Source of the DNA: Selenomonas sputigena_A
GTDB lineage: Bacteria > Bacillota > Negativicutes > Selenomonadales > Selenomonadaceae
Length of the DNA stretch: 64,000 nt
Direction of reading: 5' to 3'
Assembly (NCBI RefSeq): GCF_051603425.1
Contig: NZ_CP194411.1
Location: 682,001-746,000, forward strand
Shown here: one piece after another, positions 24,872 to 34,500 of the stretch
How positions within the stretch are numbered: position 1 is the stretch's first letter
Layout: each line of letters begins with the position of its first letter
Notes under the pieces: generated by a model
The model's database searches: none
What the model was told of the DNA's origin: nothing
The model's input: the letters and a program-made list of their open reading frames with translations, nothing else
Position numbers and translations under genes: made by a program

Positions 24872-27490
24872 TCACTCGCTGTTGGCCGTGGCGCGCTCTG
24901 TCTTGTTGTGCGGCCGGCGCTTCGCCCCGGACGACGTCGTCTTTTTCGAGCGCTTCCTGAGATCCTTAGGCGGCGGCATCCAAAATGCCTTGGGCTTGCG
25001 GCTCTTCGGCTCCTCGTCCACGGGCAGTGCGCCCCGCTTTCCCTTGCGCGGCCTCTCCTTTGCCTTGGTGTCGAGACCAGCGTTTTTTGTCCGGGCCTTG
25101 CCGCTTTTTTCGCCCGACCGCCTCGCCGCCTTCTTCGCGCGTCCCTCGTCATGGCTCTTGTCCATGCCTTCGCCATGAGGCGACGGCGCAACGGCTGCGA
25201 TGCAGGGCACGGCGCTGTCTGTGTCGCGCCTGCGGCCGCGCTCTTTCCGCGCTGCGTCTTTCGTCCCCTTCTTCGGCTTCGCACGCCGTCCATCCTTCTT
25301 TTCCCCGGCCTTCTTGTCATCGTCCTTCTTGACCGGCACAAAAACACCGTTGTCCTTGAGGATGAAGTCGAGGTTGCGTTCCGCAATATTGGCGCGCACG
25401 AGCACGACGGTCACGGGATCGCCGAGCCGATAGGAAACATGCGTCGATTCGCCGACGAGCGCGTAGAGCTCCTCGCGGTATTCGTAATAGTCGTTGACCA
25501 TGCTCGATACATGCACGAGGCCTTCTACGCCATTTTCCAGCTCGCAGAAGATGCCGAAAGCCGTGACGCCGCTGATGACGGCTTCATACGTCTCGCCGAC
25601 GAACTGGGACATGTACTCGATCTTCTTCATGTCCTGCGTCTCGCGCTCCGCCTCGATGGCGACGCGCTCGCGCACCGAAGTATGCTCGGCAATTTCCGGC
25701 AGGAGGACGCGCAGGCGCTCCTGACGTTCCGGCGTAATCGTCCCCGTCGCAAAAGTCTCGCGCAGGAGCCGATGCACGATGAGGTCGGGGTAGCGGCGGA
25801 TCGGCGAGGTGAAATGCGTGTAATGACGCGCGGCAAGGCCATAGTGCCCAAGCGGCGCATCCGCATAGCGCGCCTGCTGCATGGAGCGCAGAGCGACCGC
25901 GCTGACGATGCGCTCTTCCGGCTCCCCCTTGACCTTTTCCAGCACCTGCTGCACATCCTTCGGCGCAACCTTGCCCGCCTCATCGGCATGGAGATGGAGC
26001 GAGAACGTCGCGAGCAGCGTGTTGAGCCGCTCGATCTTTTCGTCCGACGGCTGCTCGTGCACGCGGTAGATAAAGGGCAATTCCTTCTTTTCCATATGCT
26101 CGGCGACTGTCTCGTTCGCTGCGAGCATGCATTGTTCGATCATGGACTCGGCCAAAGAGCCTGTCCGCTTGACAAGTTCCACGGGATGCCCCGCCTCGTC
26201 GAGCTTTACCTTGATCTCGGGGATCTCGAAGCCGATCGAACCGCGCCCATGACGCGCCCGCTCCATCACTGCGCGCACATCCCGCAGGGGTTCGAGCAGC
26301 GGCAGCAGGTCGGCGTTCTCTGCCAAAGCAGCCGCCTCCCCGTCGACGAGCAGCCGGTTTACAAGGGTATAGGTCAAGCGGCGGTAAACATGGATGACCG
26401 CCGGGAAAATCTCGTAGCTCTTGACGAGGCCGTCCGCGCCGATCTCCATCTCGCAGGCCATCGCCAGGCGATCTTTCCCCGCATTCAGGCTGCAAATGCC
26501 GTTCGAAAGCTTTTTCGGCAGCATGGGAATCACGCGGTCGACGAGATAGACACTCGTGCCGCGCGCGTACGCCTCCCGATCCAGCGGCATATTCTCGCGC
26601 ACATACCAGCTGACATCGGCGATATAGACCCCGAGGAAAAAGCTGCCGTCCTCCCTGCGCTCAGCATAGACGCCGTCGTCGAGATCCTTTGCATCCTCCC
26701 CGTCGATCGTCACGATGCGGAGATTTCTGCGGTCGCGCCGTCCGCGATACTCCTCAGGAGCGACCTCATCCTCGATCGCCTCGGCCTCCGCTGCCGCCTC
26801 TTCCGGGAACTCCTCCGAAAGGTCGTACTGGCGCATGACAGAAAGCACGTCGACGCCGGGTTCGCCCGTGCGTCCGAGGAGCTCTTCCACTTCGCCCTCC
26901 GCGCTCCGCCTTCCCGCCGGCCATTTCGTGATCTTAACGACGACCTTCATGCCCGATTTTGCACCATGCACGGCGCCCTTGGGAACGAAAATGTCCTGCC
27001 CGATCTTCTTGTCATCGGGCGTCACGAAGCCAAAATTGCGATTCGCCTCAAACGTGCCGACAATGCGCTCGTTCGCACGTTCCACGATGCGGATGATCTC
27101 GCCCTCTCGCGAGCGCCCCGGCACCTCGGAAGGCGAGAGGCGCGCCACAACGCGGTCGCCGTTCATCGCGCCGCCGAGGCTGACGCCCGGCACGAAGATA
27201 TCGCCGTCCTCGTCCTTTTCCTTGGTCTCCGGGATGATGAAGCCGAACCCCTTGCCCGACATCGAAAGACGCCCGACGACGAGGTTCATGCGCTCGGGAA
27301 CGCCAAAGCGGTCGTTGCGCGTCTTGATGATGGCCGCCGTCTGCTCCAGTTCTTCAAGCGCCGGCCAAAAGAGGACGAGATCCTCGTCCGTCAGATGCAT
27401 TTCCTCGGCAAGTTCCGCATCCGTCAACGGCTTATACGCCGCCTTGCGCATATAGTTTACAATGCGCTCCTGCAATTCATTCCATTCCAT
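24872..27490 (-). CDS. rnr: Ribonuclease R
   Basis: An 872-residue 3'-to-5' exoribonuclease that degrades structured RNA and works with SmpB/tmRNA in quality control. Order: N-terminal winged helix (1-60), two cold-shock domains (about 70-190), RNB domain with TIDGEDAKDLDDGV (residues 261-273, including the catalytic Asp set), an S1 domain (about 640-720) and a long basic tail (about 735-872) rich in Lys, Arg and Ala. The tail is longer than in many homologues. TAGGAG precedes ATG 27490. It overlaps the upstream thioesterase gene by 14 bases. Confidence 0.96.
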   Translation of the reverse strand: MEWNELQERIVNYMRKAAYKPLTDAELAEEMHLTDEDLVLFWPALEELEQTAAIIKTRNDRFGVPERMNLVVGRLSMSGKGFGFIIPETKEKDEDGDIFVPGVSLGGAMNGDRVVARLSPSEVPGRSREGEIIRIVERANERIVGTFEANRNFGFVTPDDKKIGQDIFVPKGAVHGAKSGMKVVVKITKWPAGRRSAEGEVEELLGRTGEPGVDVLSVMRQYDLSEEFPEEAAAEAEAIEDEVAPEEYRGRRDRRNLRIVTIDGEDAKDLDDGVYAERREDGSFFLGVYIADVSWYVRENMPLDREAYARGTSVYLVDRVIPMLPKKLSNGICSLNAGKDRLAMACEMEIGADGLVKSYEIFPAVIHVYRRLTYTLVNRLLVDGEAAALAENADLLPLLEPLRDVRAVMERARHGRGSIGFEIPEIKVKLDEAGHPVELVKRTGSLAESMIEQCMLAANETVAEHMEKKELPFIYRVHEQPSDEKIERLNTLLATFSLHLHADEAGKVAPKDVQQVLEKVKGEPEERIVSAVALRSMQQARYADAPLGHYGLAARHYTHFTSPIRRYPDLIVHRLLRETFATGTITPERQERLRVLLPEIAEHTSVRERVAIEAERETQDMKKIEYMSQFVGETYEAVISGVTAFGIFCELENGVEGLVHVSSMVNDYYEYREELYALVGESTHVSYRLGDPVTVVLVRANIAERNLDFILKDNGVFVPVKKDDDKKAGEKKDGRRAKPKKGTKDAARKERGRRRDTDSAVPCIAAVAPSPHGEGMDKSHDEGRAKKAARRSGEKSGKARTKNAGLDTKAKERPRKGKRGALPVDEEPKSRKPKAFWMPPPKDLRKRSKKTTSSGAKRRPHNKTERATANSE

Positions 27491-27902
27491 CTTTTTCTCC
27501 TACGAGCGCCATCTTCGCCGCAGCTTCCGCCAGCACCGTGCCGTCCGTCAGGGCCAGCTCCGCTTTCATGCTCACGAAGCCGCCGCGGCGGCTCTCTTCC
27601 CAGCCTGCAATCACGAGTTCCTCGCCGACAGGCGCCGGATTCCTGTAGCGAACATCAAGACGCGCCGTCACGGCTCTCTCCCCCAGCTCATGGTAGAGAT
27701 AGCCGCCCATAGCCTCATCGAGCATCGTCGTGACGATGCCGCCGTGTACAATACCGCTGTATCCCTGGTATTCGGACGGCAGCGTTTTGCGCGTCGTAAA
27801 CCGTTTCCCTTCCATATGAAAATCCAGATGAAGCCCGATGGGATTCTCCGGACCGCAGGCGAAGCAGTATTCCTCGCCTCTGACGCTTTTTCCCTGTTCC
27901 AT
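27477..27902 (-). CDS. Hotdog-fold thioesterase (PaaI-like)
   Basis: A 141-residue acyl-CoA thioesterase of the PaaI/YbgC-type hotdog fold. It has the N-terminal CFACGPENPIGLHL motif common in this subgroup, then GIVHGGIVTTMLDEAMG with the catalytic region, and VRYRNPAPVGEEL. It hydrolyses small acyl-CoA thioesters; the substrate is unknown. ATG 27902 is preferred because GGAAGGAAAAG precedes it; the frame extends to 27962 without homology. It is inserted in the conserved esterase-rnr arrangement and overlaps rnr, so it is cotranscribed with RNA-decay genes without an obvious functional link. Confidence 0.85.
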   Translation of the reverse strand: MEQGKSVRGEEYCFACGPENPIGLHLDFHMEGKRFTTRKTLPSEYQGYSGIVHGGIVTTMLDEAMGGYLYHELGERAVTARLDVRYRNPAPVGEELVIAGWEESRRGGFVSMKAELALTDGTVLAEAAAKMALVGEKDGME

Positions 27903-28001
27903 AAATTCTTTTCCTTCCCTATTCCAATTTCGTGCCGGCGGCGCAAAAAAGCACGGATCCATCCGGCGCCTCCATCTTGGCGCATCTTTCCCGCCCGCTC
28001 T

Positions 28002-28745
28002 TCATCCGTGATTCCGTAAAAATGCCGTCACCTGCCGAAACACCGTCCCGCGCTCGGCATCGAGCATCACGCGATGCCCCGAACGCACGAGCCAGAGGAC
28101 CTCCTTGTGCTGTGAACCCACGCGGTCATAGATATAATGCAGGCTGTCCCTGCGCGCCGTACGGTCATGCAGCGAATGAACCAACAGGAGCGGCACGCGG
28201 ACAGCGGGCAAAAGCGCCTTCACCCGCTCGATAAGGCCGACGAGTTCATGCACGGCGACGAGCGGCATCTTCTTGTAAGTGAGATTGCAAAGAGCCGGCA
28301 CATCGCGCAAGTAATGGCGCAATTTCGGATGGAACCTGCCGATGGATTCCGTACGCGGCGGCAAGTATCTCAAGCCGCGTCCCTCGGCGACGAAGATCGG
28401 CGCGGCAAGCGTCACGACACGCTCCACCGGCTTTTCCGCCGCCAGGCGCAGGGCGAGCAAAGCTCCCATAGAATGCCCGATGACGGCTATGCGCTTCGTC
28501 AGCCCCGTCAAAAGCGCATAGCCGTCCATCGCTGAATCGTACCAGTCCTCGGCGTCCGTATGCTCCATATCCTCAGGCGTGGTGCCATGCCCGGCCAGGC
28601 GCGGGCAGAGCACGGTATGCCCCGCACGGTGCAGCGCCTCGCCCAGAAGCGCCATCTCCGGCGGCATCCCCGTAAAACCGTGCAGCAGCAGTACGCCATA
28701 CGGCCCTCCGGGGAGGAGGAACGGCTCCGCTCCTTCGATGATCAT
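28002..28745 (-). CDS. Alpha/beta-hydrolase carboxylesterase (Est30-like)
   Basis: A 247-residue serine esterase. The oxyanion motif is LLLHGFTGMP (near residue 20), the nucleophile elbow GHSMG (Ser92), and the probable Asp194 and His224 lie in LLLVHSLHDRTA and SGHRVMLD. It resembles the thermostable carboxylesterase Est found between secG and rnr in many Firmicutes, a conserved neighbourhood. ATG 28745 follows AAAGGAGGAG. It cleaves short-chain esters in the cytoplasm; the physiological substrate is unknown. Confidence 0.9.
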   Translation of the reverse strand: MIIEGAEPFLLPGGPYGVLLLHGFTGMPPEMALLGEALHRAGHTVLCPRLAGHGTTPEDMEHTDAEDWYDSAMDGYALLTGLTKRIAVIGHSMGALLALRLAAEKPVERVVTLAAPIFVAEGRGLRYLPPRTESIGRFHPKLRHYLRDVPALCNLTYKKMPLVAVHELVGLIERVKALLPAVRVPLLLVHSLHDRTARRDSLHYIYDRVGSQHKEVLWLVRSGHRVMLDAERGTVFRQVTAFLRNHG

Positions 28746-28890
28746 CGCCCTCCTCCTTTCCATACGCACCGTCCGCGAAAACCGCCGTCCTATAGAAAGA
28801 AACGCCCGGCTTTCTCTGCCGGGCGTCCGTCGAGCAGCCAACAAACCATGCGAAGCGGAATACGCGCCATTTCGCCGGAAAGCCGCCGCA

Positions 28891-29121
28891 TCACATCGTC
28901 ATCTTGGCAATCACAACCGTTATCGTGCCGAAAAGCACCGCCAAAACAACCGTGACACGCGCCAAAAGCGCATCCATGCCGCGCGCCTTGGCGCTGAAAA
29001 CCGTATCTCCACCGCCGCCGTCAAAGCCGCCCATACCAGCCGACTTCGGCTCCTGCGCCAATACGGAAACGATCAAAAGTATGGCAACGACCGCATCAAG
29101 CACCATCAAAAACGTAAGCAA
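28891..29121 (-). CDS. secG: Preprotein translocase subunit SecG
   Basis: A 76-residue protein with two hydrophobic helices flanking a Gly-rich loop (GMGGFDGGGGDTVFSAKARG). It is the small SecYEG subunit that assists SecA-driven export. The likely start is TTG at 29121 (MLTFLMVLDAV), with GGAGGAGG upstream; ATG six codons on is possible but would trim the first helix. It heads the secG-est-rnr-smpB group. Its leader abuts the repeat array at 29170-29747. Confidence 0.9.
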   Translation of the reverse strand: MLTFLMVLDAVVAILLIVSVLAQEPKSAGMGGFDGGGGDTVFSAKARGMDALLARVTVVLAVLFGTITVVIAKMTM

Positions 29122-29218
29122 AAAGCGAACCTCCTCCGCCGCAAAAGCCCATCCATTCTTTGTTTATTGTACCATGAAAGCCCAAGAAGTCAAGCCCGAA
29201 GGGCGCTGACTGATTGGA

Positions 29219-29381
29219 GGGGAAGCGCTGATAAAATGAAGTCCGTCAGATCGGGGCAGATTTTTCGTTCGATCAAGGAGACAAACCGGACGCATAGCGT
29301 GGCTATGCGGAGGATTTGTCGACGCGGAGCGAGCGGAAAAGATGCACTGAGATGGCGGGCTGAATTTATCAGCACTTCCCC
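29219..29381. mobile_element. 163-bp MITE-like element, copy 1
   Basis: It is bounded by GGGGAAGCGCTGATAAA and TTTATCAGCACTTCCCC (16 of 17 paired), has no coding capacity, and holds an internal hairpin around GCATAGCGTGGCTATGC. It occupies the middle of a stem-loop unit in place of TCGC. It is nearly identical to the copies at 29489 and, inverted, at 46242. Confidence 0.85.
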
Positions 29382-29488
29382 ATATTTCATGTAAGGGCGG
29401 CGCACAATGTCCACAAGGTGGACGTTTGTGCGTGTAGTTTACCATGAAAGCCCAAGAAGTCAAGCCCGAAGGGCGCTGACTGATTGGA

Positions 29489-29651
29489 GGGGAAGCGCTG
29501 ATAAAATGAAGTCCGTCAGATCGGGGCAGATTTTTCGTTCAAGCAAGGAGACAAACCGGACGCATAGCGGGGCTATGCGGAGGATTTGTCGACGCGGAGC
29601 GAGCGGAAAAGATGCACTGAGATGGCGGGCTGAATTTATCAGCGCTTCCCC
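29489..29651. mobile_element. 163-bp MITE-like element, copy 2
   Basis: Same length and ends as copy 1, with a perfect 17-base terminal inverted repeat (GGGGAAGCGCTGATAAA). It differs from copy 1 at only a few positions and sits at the same site of a second stem-loop unit. Confidence 0.85.
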
Positions 29652-29729
29652 GTATTTCATGTAAGGGCGGCGCACAATGTCCAAAAAGTGGACGTTTGTG
29701 CGTGTAGTTTACCATGAAAGCCCAAGAAG

Positions 29730-31547
29730 TCAAGCCGTAGGTGCCGGCTGCCCCAAGACAATCCCTACCCTTTCCTCATCCACCCTCTCCACGGTTCCTT
29801 CAAACGTCTTGCCGATGAAGTCGTCGAGGTTTCTTCCTGCCAAATAGGTTTGGGAGATTGTCCCAAGGTATTTTCCTTCCACACGGCAGCGAAGGTTTTT
29901 ACGGCTCCCCTTCTCAAACACATAGATCCTGACCTTTTGATTCAACAAGCTCTGCGGCGGTTTTTCAAAAGGCTCCAGCTTCGCTGTCTCAATCGTATCG
30001 GCAGGGAAGTTTTTCGCCACCTCCACATAGGACTCCTCCGGTTCTCCCATCTCACAGCCAGCGCCGGAAAGCAGGTCAAAAAACTGTTTACAGAACACAT
30101 CCACTTCCCTTTTGTCCAGCTCTGTCAGATACTCCTCGTGTCCATGGGCAACCGGATTGCGCGCCATGACGCACTTAGCAAATTTATGTTCCAGGGCAGA
30201 AAAAAGCGCATTGCCAAAGTATTTGGAGAAAATCTCCTGCCAATTCGCCTTGAGGATTTTCACGGCATCCGCCATGGACATGACGTCAAGGTAAGTGCTG
30301 TCGATATTGAATACCTTCTTGTTGTTCGCAATGAAAGCATCATAACGCATAAGATCGCCCCGGCTGATTTCCTCCGTCCCTCTCAGAATAGCGCACTGGA
30401 TATCGAGGGCATTGTCCCCTCCCGCCTGATACCGTCTTACCAGTGCGGGAAGTTCCTTCTCAATGAGCAGCTTCAGTTTCTTCTCCAAACCGATAATATT
30501 ATCCCAAATGCTCAAGGAGACCATATTGGCGGAGAGAAAATCAGCGAAATATTTCGCAATGGCAATAAGCTCACCGTTCTCTTCCCGAAAATAGCCCAGG
30601 TTGAACAGCTCATCCTTATCGTTCTGCGTCACGCCGATATTCGGGCCGACAATAAACGGCACAATCCGCTTCAGGTCGCCGTCGCGTTCCAGATGTTTGA
30701 GGCAGTCTCGATAGTAATCATTGATCGTCTTGCAGCGGTTCAGGAAAATACTGTCAATATCGATCGCTTCCCCCGCCTCCGCCGCTTCCATGATGTAATG
30801 CCCCATGACGGAGAGAAGATACGGCAGGTTTCCTGCATAATAAATGATTTTTTCTTTTTGTTCCTCATTCAAACCAATGCCCTGCCGCTCGAAAACAGCA
30901 AAGTACTCCGCCATATCCGCCGCATCGAATCCCTTGAAGGGAACGATGTCCAAAACCCCGTGGAACGTGGAGCTTTGGTAAGTAGCTTCCTCGATCGTAT
31001 AGAGATTGCGGCGTGAAATCGTAATGGCGAACACATGGAACTTGCTTGAGGAAAATAGCGTGCGAAACAGCTCGAAGTATTTCGTCTCCTTTTCGAAAAG
31101 AGTGGCCGCATTGTCAAATTCGTCCAAGACCAGGATGGTTTTTATTTCCTGCCCAGCAAGGTATTCAAAGATTCTCTTGATATTGCGCGAAAAGACAATC
31201 CATTTCAGCGCCTCGTCCTCCATGGAGGAGAGATACGTTCCAACCTCGGCATCCAGTTCCCCGCGCTGCAGCAAGTATCTCCGGATCTCGCAGCAGATAT
31301 CCTGCCAGATCTCGATATAGCTGCCCCATTCATTGAGATTCTCGTAGATGTAAAGAACATCCTTCGGTACATCCTCAAAGGCTTTCGCAACAGCGGACGT
31401 CTTGCCGATCCGCGTGAGTCCAACGAACGATTTCGCCATGCGCACCTGTCCGTCCAGGAAGTTCTTCCGCAAATTCCCGACGAAGGTTTTGCGCCCAATA
31501 AACGAGCTGCCGGCGGCCTGCCCTCCGATTTGGAATATATTATCCAT
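29730..31547 (-). CDS. P-loop ATPase with HEPN-like Rx4H motif, second gene of a two-gene system
   Basis: A 605-residue protein. The N-terminal ATPase begins FIGRKTFVGNL (STAND/AAA-type GR box), with Walker A GLTRIGKT (43-50) and Walker B ILVLDEFD (138-145). A helical middle follows. Around residues 450-495, KCVMARNPVAHGHEEYLT carries RNPVAH (463-468), an Rx4H pattern like HEPN RNases or the Swt1-type HEPN fold. Residues about 535-600 form a small beta domain. The ATG overlaps the end of the 1589-residue gene by 8 bases and has GGAGGT upstream. The last four residues (APTA) come from the repeat. Sequence is A/T-richer than the neighbours. A role as effector of a conflict system is inference; the sensor would be the upstream gene. 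Confidence 0.72.
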   Translation of the reverse strand: MDNIFQIGGQAAGSSFIGRKTFVGNLRKNFLDGQVRMAKSFVGLTRIGKTSAVAKAFEDVPKDVLYIYENLNEWGSYIEIWQDICCEIRRYLLQRGELDAEVGTYLSSMEDEALKWIVFSRNIKRIFEYLAGQEIKTILVLDEFDNAATLFEKETKYFELFRTLFSSSKFHVFAITISRRNLYTIEEATYQSSTFHGVLDIVPFKGFDAADMAEYFAVFERQGIGLNEEQKEKIIYYAGNLPYLLSVMGHYIMEAAEAGEAIDIDSIFLNRCKTINDYYRDCLKHLERDGDLKRIVPFIVGPNIGVTQNDKDELFNLGYFREENGELIAIAKYFADFLSANMVSLSIWDNIIGLEKKLKLLIEKELPALVRRYQAGGDNALDIQCAILRGTEEISRGDLMRYDAFIANNKKVFNIDSTYLDVMSMADAVKILKANWQEIFSKYFGNALFSALEHKFAKCVMARNPVAHGHEEYLTELDKREVDVFCKQFFDLLSGAGCEMGEPEESYVEVAKNFPADTIETAKLEPFEKPPQSLLNQKVRIYVFEKGSRKNLRCRVEGKYLGTISQTYLAGRNLDDFIGKTFEGTVERVDEERVGIVLGQPAPTA

Positions 31548-34500
31548 GTGCTACCTCCAAGCCATATTTTTCAATGATCCATTCCTTGTACAAAGCCACC
31601 TTGATCTTGCACCGTTCCCGTCCCTGGATGATGACGACATCCCTCTGTTCCAAAGCCTCCAGAAGCTCGAAATCCCCTTCCCGCTCGATCACGCTTTTGA
31701 GCGGCGTCCACTCCTTTTTGCCGGAAAGCTGGGCAATCCTGTGGAGGATACGCTTGTTCTCCCGGTTGGCCGCATCCGAATCGACTCTGCTCTTATCGTC
31801 ATACTGCGGCTCAAAAAAGCGTGCTTCCTCAAACGCGGACAGGTTCTTTTTCAAATAATCTTCGACATGCGCCCGCGTAACAAATACGGTATGCGTTTGA
31901 TTCAGATAATCCACGAGCCCCGCGCAAAGATTCATGATCAAGAACGCGCTGCCGGCGGTCAGTTCATACAGGCGATCGAGCGCCTCCGGCTTGTATCGGC
32001 TCATTGCCTCGCCGTTTTCATCGAGCAGCTGGATGGGCTCGTCCATGAGTTTTTTCGCGTATTCTTCCGTCAGATAGGTAACCTTCCACAAATCGGTCGA
32101 GCCGAAATCATTGGTGAATTGCTTTTCCTCAATAAACCGCATCATATGATCCTGCCCGATGATGACCGCAAAGATGCCGTTGTTCTGGATGAATGCCTTC
32201 CAAAATTTCATGATGCGATCCGTCATGGTTCCCCGGCGTATCCAATCGTAAATATAGGTAAACTCATCGATCATCACGATGATGTTATACTTCTCCTGCG
32301 CCGTTTCCAAAACGCGGCGGATGCCTTTGAACGCATTGTTGAAGTACAGCTGCGCGCGCTCCTGCGATTCCAGGAGCCGATCCGGATCTATTTCCACGCC
32401 GGCAGCTTCCAGCATCTCCTTCAGGCGAGGATGCCGGCTGCCGACTTCATGCCGCAGGCCATCCAAAATCGTATAGAGGAATTCCGTAATGTCATCCCCC
32501 GTCAGATCTTCTTCGCCGATGCTCCCGATATTGATGATGATATTCCTTTGCGGATCCAGCTCCCGCAAGCGCTTCTCCAGATGGTAGAGGAGGGACGATT
32601 TCCCCGTCCTTGTCTGCCCGTAAAGCGCCAGGCAGCGTCCCTGCAGGACAGCGCCGGACGCATCGCTGATCTGGCGGATGATATCCTCGATATCCTTTTC
32701 CCTGCCGTAAAACATCGCAGGATCTTTTACTTCCGAGCCGTTCCGATACGGCTCAAACGCGTTTTCGATGGGCTGGAATACCGCTTCGCTGTAAAGCGGG
32801 ATCGAGAGCACCGTTTCCAGTGCGCCGTCCTGAAACTCCGTCATATTCTTCTTGTATTGGTACTGAATCGCCACCTGGACGGAAAACGTCTTGTTCCGTA
32901 TGACCTCCGGCGTCACTTTGAATTCAAAGATCTTTTCCTCCGCCTTGCCGTTGCCCGGCAGCAGCCATTTGGACAACTGCTCGTCCTGCACGATATCGGC
33001 GTTATCGCTCCAAATCCTGACGGATACATTGTCCGCCGTCTGGACATTGTTCTTGTTCGTAAAGGCGATGGGCACGCTCACCAAAAGATTCTCTTCATCG
33101 ACGGAGCAGTCTCCCGACAGGCCCACGGAAATATCCGGCTCGGCATTGCCGTAGAGCTGTTCGGATTCCGTGATGATCTTTCCCTGCAGCTGCGCCAGTC
33201 TTGGCAGGAGCGCTTCATAACCGAGCGCCGTGGGATACTCACGGATTTTCTCCTCAAGATGCCTGCGGGCCTCGTCCGCTTTGCCGAGCATCTCCGCCTT
33301 GTAATCGAAATCGGATATCTCATTGTAACGCAGCAAGGCGGCGAAGATCTTCCGCAAATCCGCGATATAGGCGGAATCCGTATACCCCAGATAAGACAAG
33401 TACCTATTGTCGTTAAACTTTTCATACCATTCCTGCAGCTGTCCGATCGAAAACACATCGTCCATCATATTTTCCAGCATGTGCGAAAACGTCCTGCGCA
33501 TCTCGTAATAGACCTTTGCCGCCTTGTTCCACAGCTGCGCGAACGCTTCGGCATGGATCGTATCGGGAATCGTTTCCGCAACGATTCCCGATACGACATC
33601 CAGAACGCGGCCGAACTGCGCATGGTTTTGGATTTTCTCCAGGATAAAATTCTTTGCCCGGGAATTATACGTTGTCAGCTCCAGCATGCCCGCCGTAAAC
33701 TCTTCGATCGATGTACGAATATCGGCTTGGAAGGCTTCCTCAATGCTCATCTGGAACGCTTTGTCGAACTCTTTGCGATCTTCCAAGTTATAATACATAT
33801 AATACAGACTGCCACTTTTTTTCCGAATTTTCGTCTTGGGATAAAAATAGGTCTGGATGTAACAAATGGTCGAGAGCGCCCAGCATCTATAAGCGTTCTT
33901 TATATCCTGCGCCATGGAATACGCTTCGAAAAAGCAATACCTCGCCGTATCAAAATTATCCGCAAGATCGTTGCGAAGGAGCCTGTAATTGCCGTAAAAA
34001 TACGTTCCTATCGCAACATAAGCCTGATACTCTTCTTCATTAAAGAACGTCGCCTCTTTGATTTCCTCCCCCGAATCCAGGATCTGGCGCATGAGTTTGG
34101 CCACGACAAAATAGTTATTGCTTCGAATCCCTTCATTTACACTCGCTTCCACTTGTATAAGGATTATCGCTTCAATAATCCTGCGGCCTTCAGCCTCCTT
34201 TCCTACGAAAACGCCTTCTTTTATCACTTTCTGTTTCTTCAATTCGTTTTCAAGGCTCAGCCCTTCGATTTTTTGTAAAATATAGCCGGATATTTTCGCG
34301 ATGCCGATCGCTTCTTCCACCAAATCCACATTGGAGAGATCCTCATTTTCCTTGAATTCTCCCTTGATGACGGACTGCGCCAATTCATTCTGCGGCTGCA
34401 GCCGCAGGATTTGATTTGCATACTCCTTGGACTGCTCCACATCCCCCAATTTGAACCAGGCCTTGCATATGCCCATCAAGGCGTTGAGTTTTTGCCTCTG

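Larger units (their letters stand above)
29170..29747. repeat. Composite repeat array with two nested MITE-like insertions
   Basis: The gap between secG and the ATPase gene is filled by stem-loop units (from 29170, from about 29439 and from about 29709), each interrupted or separated by modules. The first two units are split by 163-bp elements. Hairpin modules (GTCCACAAGGTGGAC and GTCCAAAAAGTGGAC) follow the split units. The last unit is truncated and provides the 3' end of the ATPase gene. Confidence 0.92.

Noticed and set aside
24356..27712. A very long open frame (over 1,100 codons) on the plus strand opposite smpB and rnr
   Set aside because: It lies exactly antisense to two clearly homologous genes; high-GC codon use leaves few stops on the reverse strand. 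No family match was seen in its translation.
29170..29747. CRISPR-like array from repeated sequence
   Set aside because: Repeats are long, palindromic and irregularly spaced, the intervening modules are themselves repeated, and no cas gene is present.
31402..34278. Open frame of 958 codons on the plus strand opposite the two ATPase genes
   Set aside because: It spans the boundary of two genes with strong Walker motifs and ribosome sites on the other strand, so it is a shadow.
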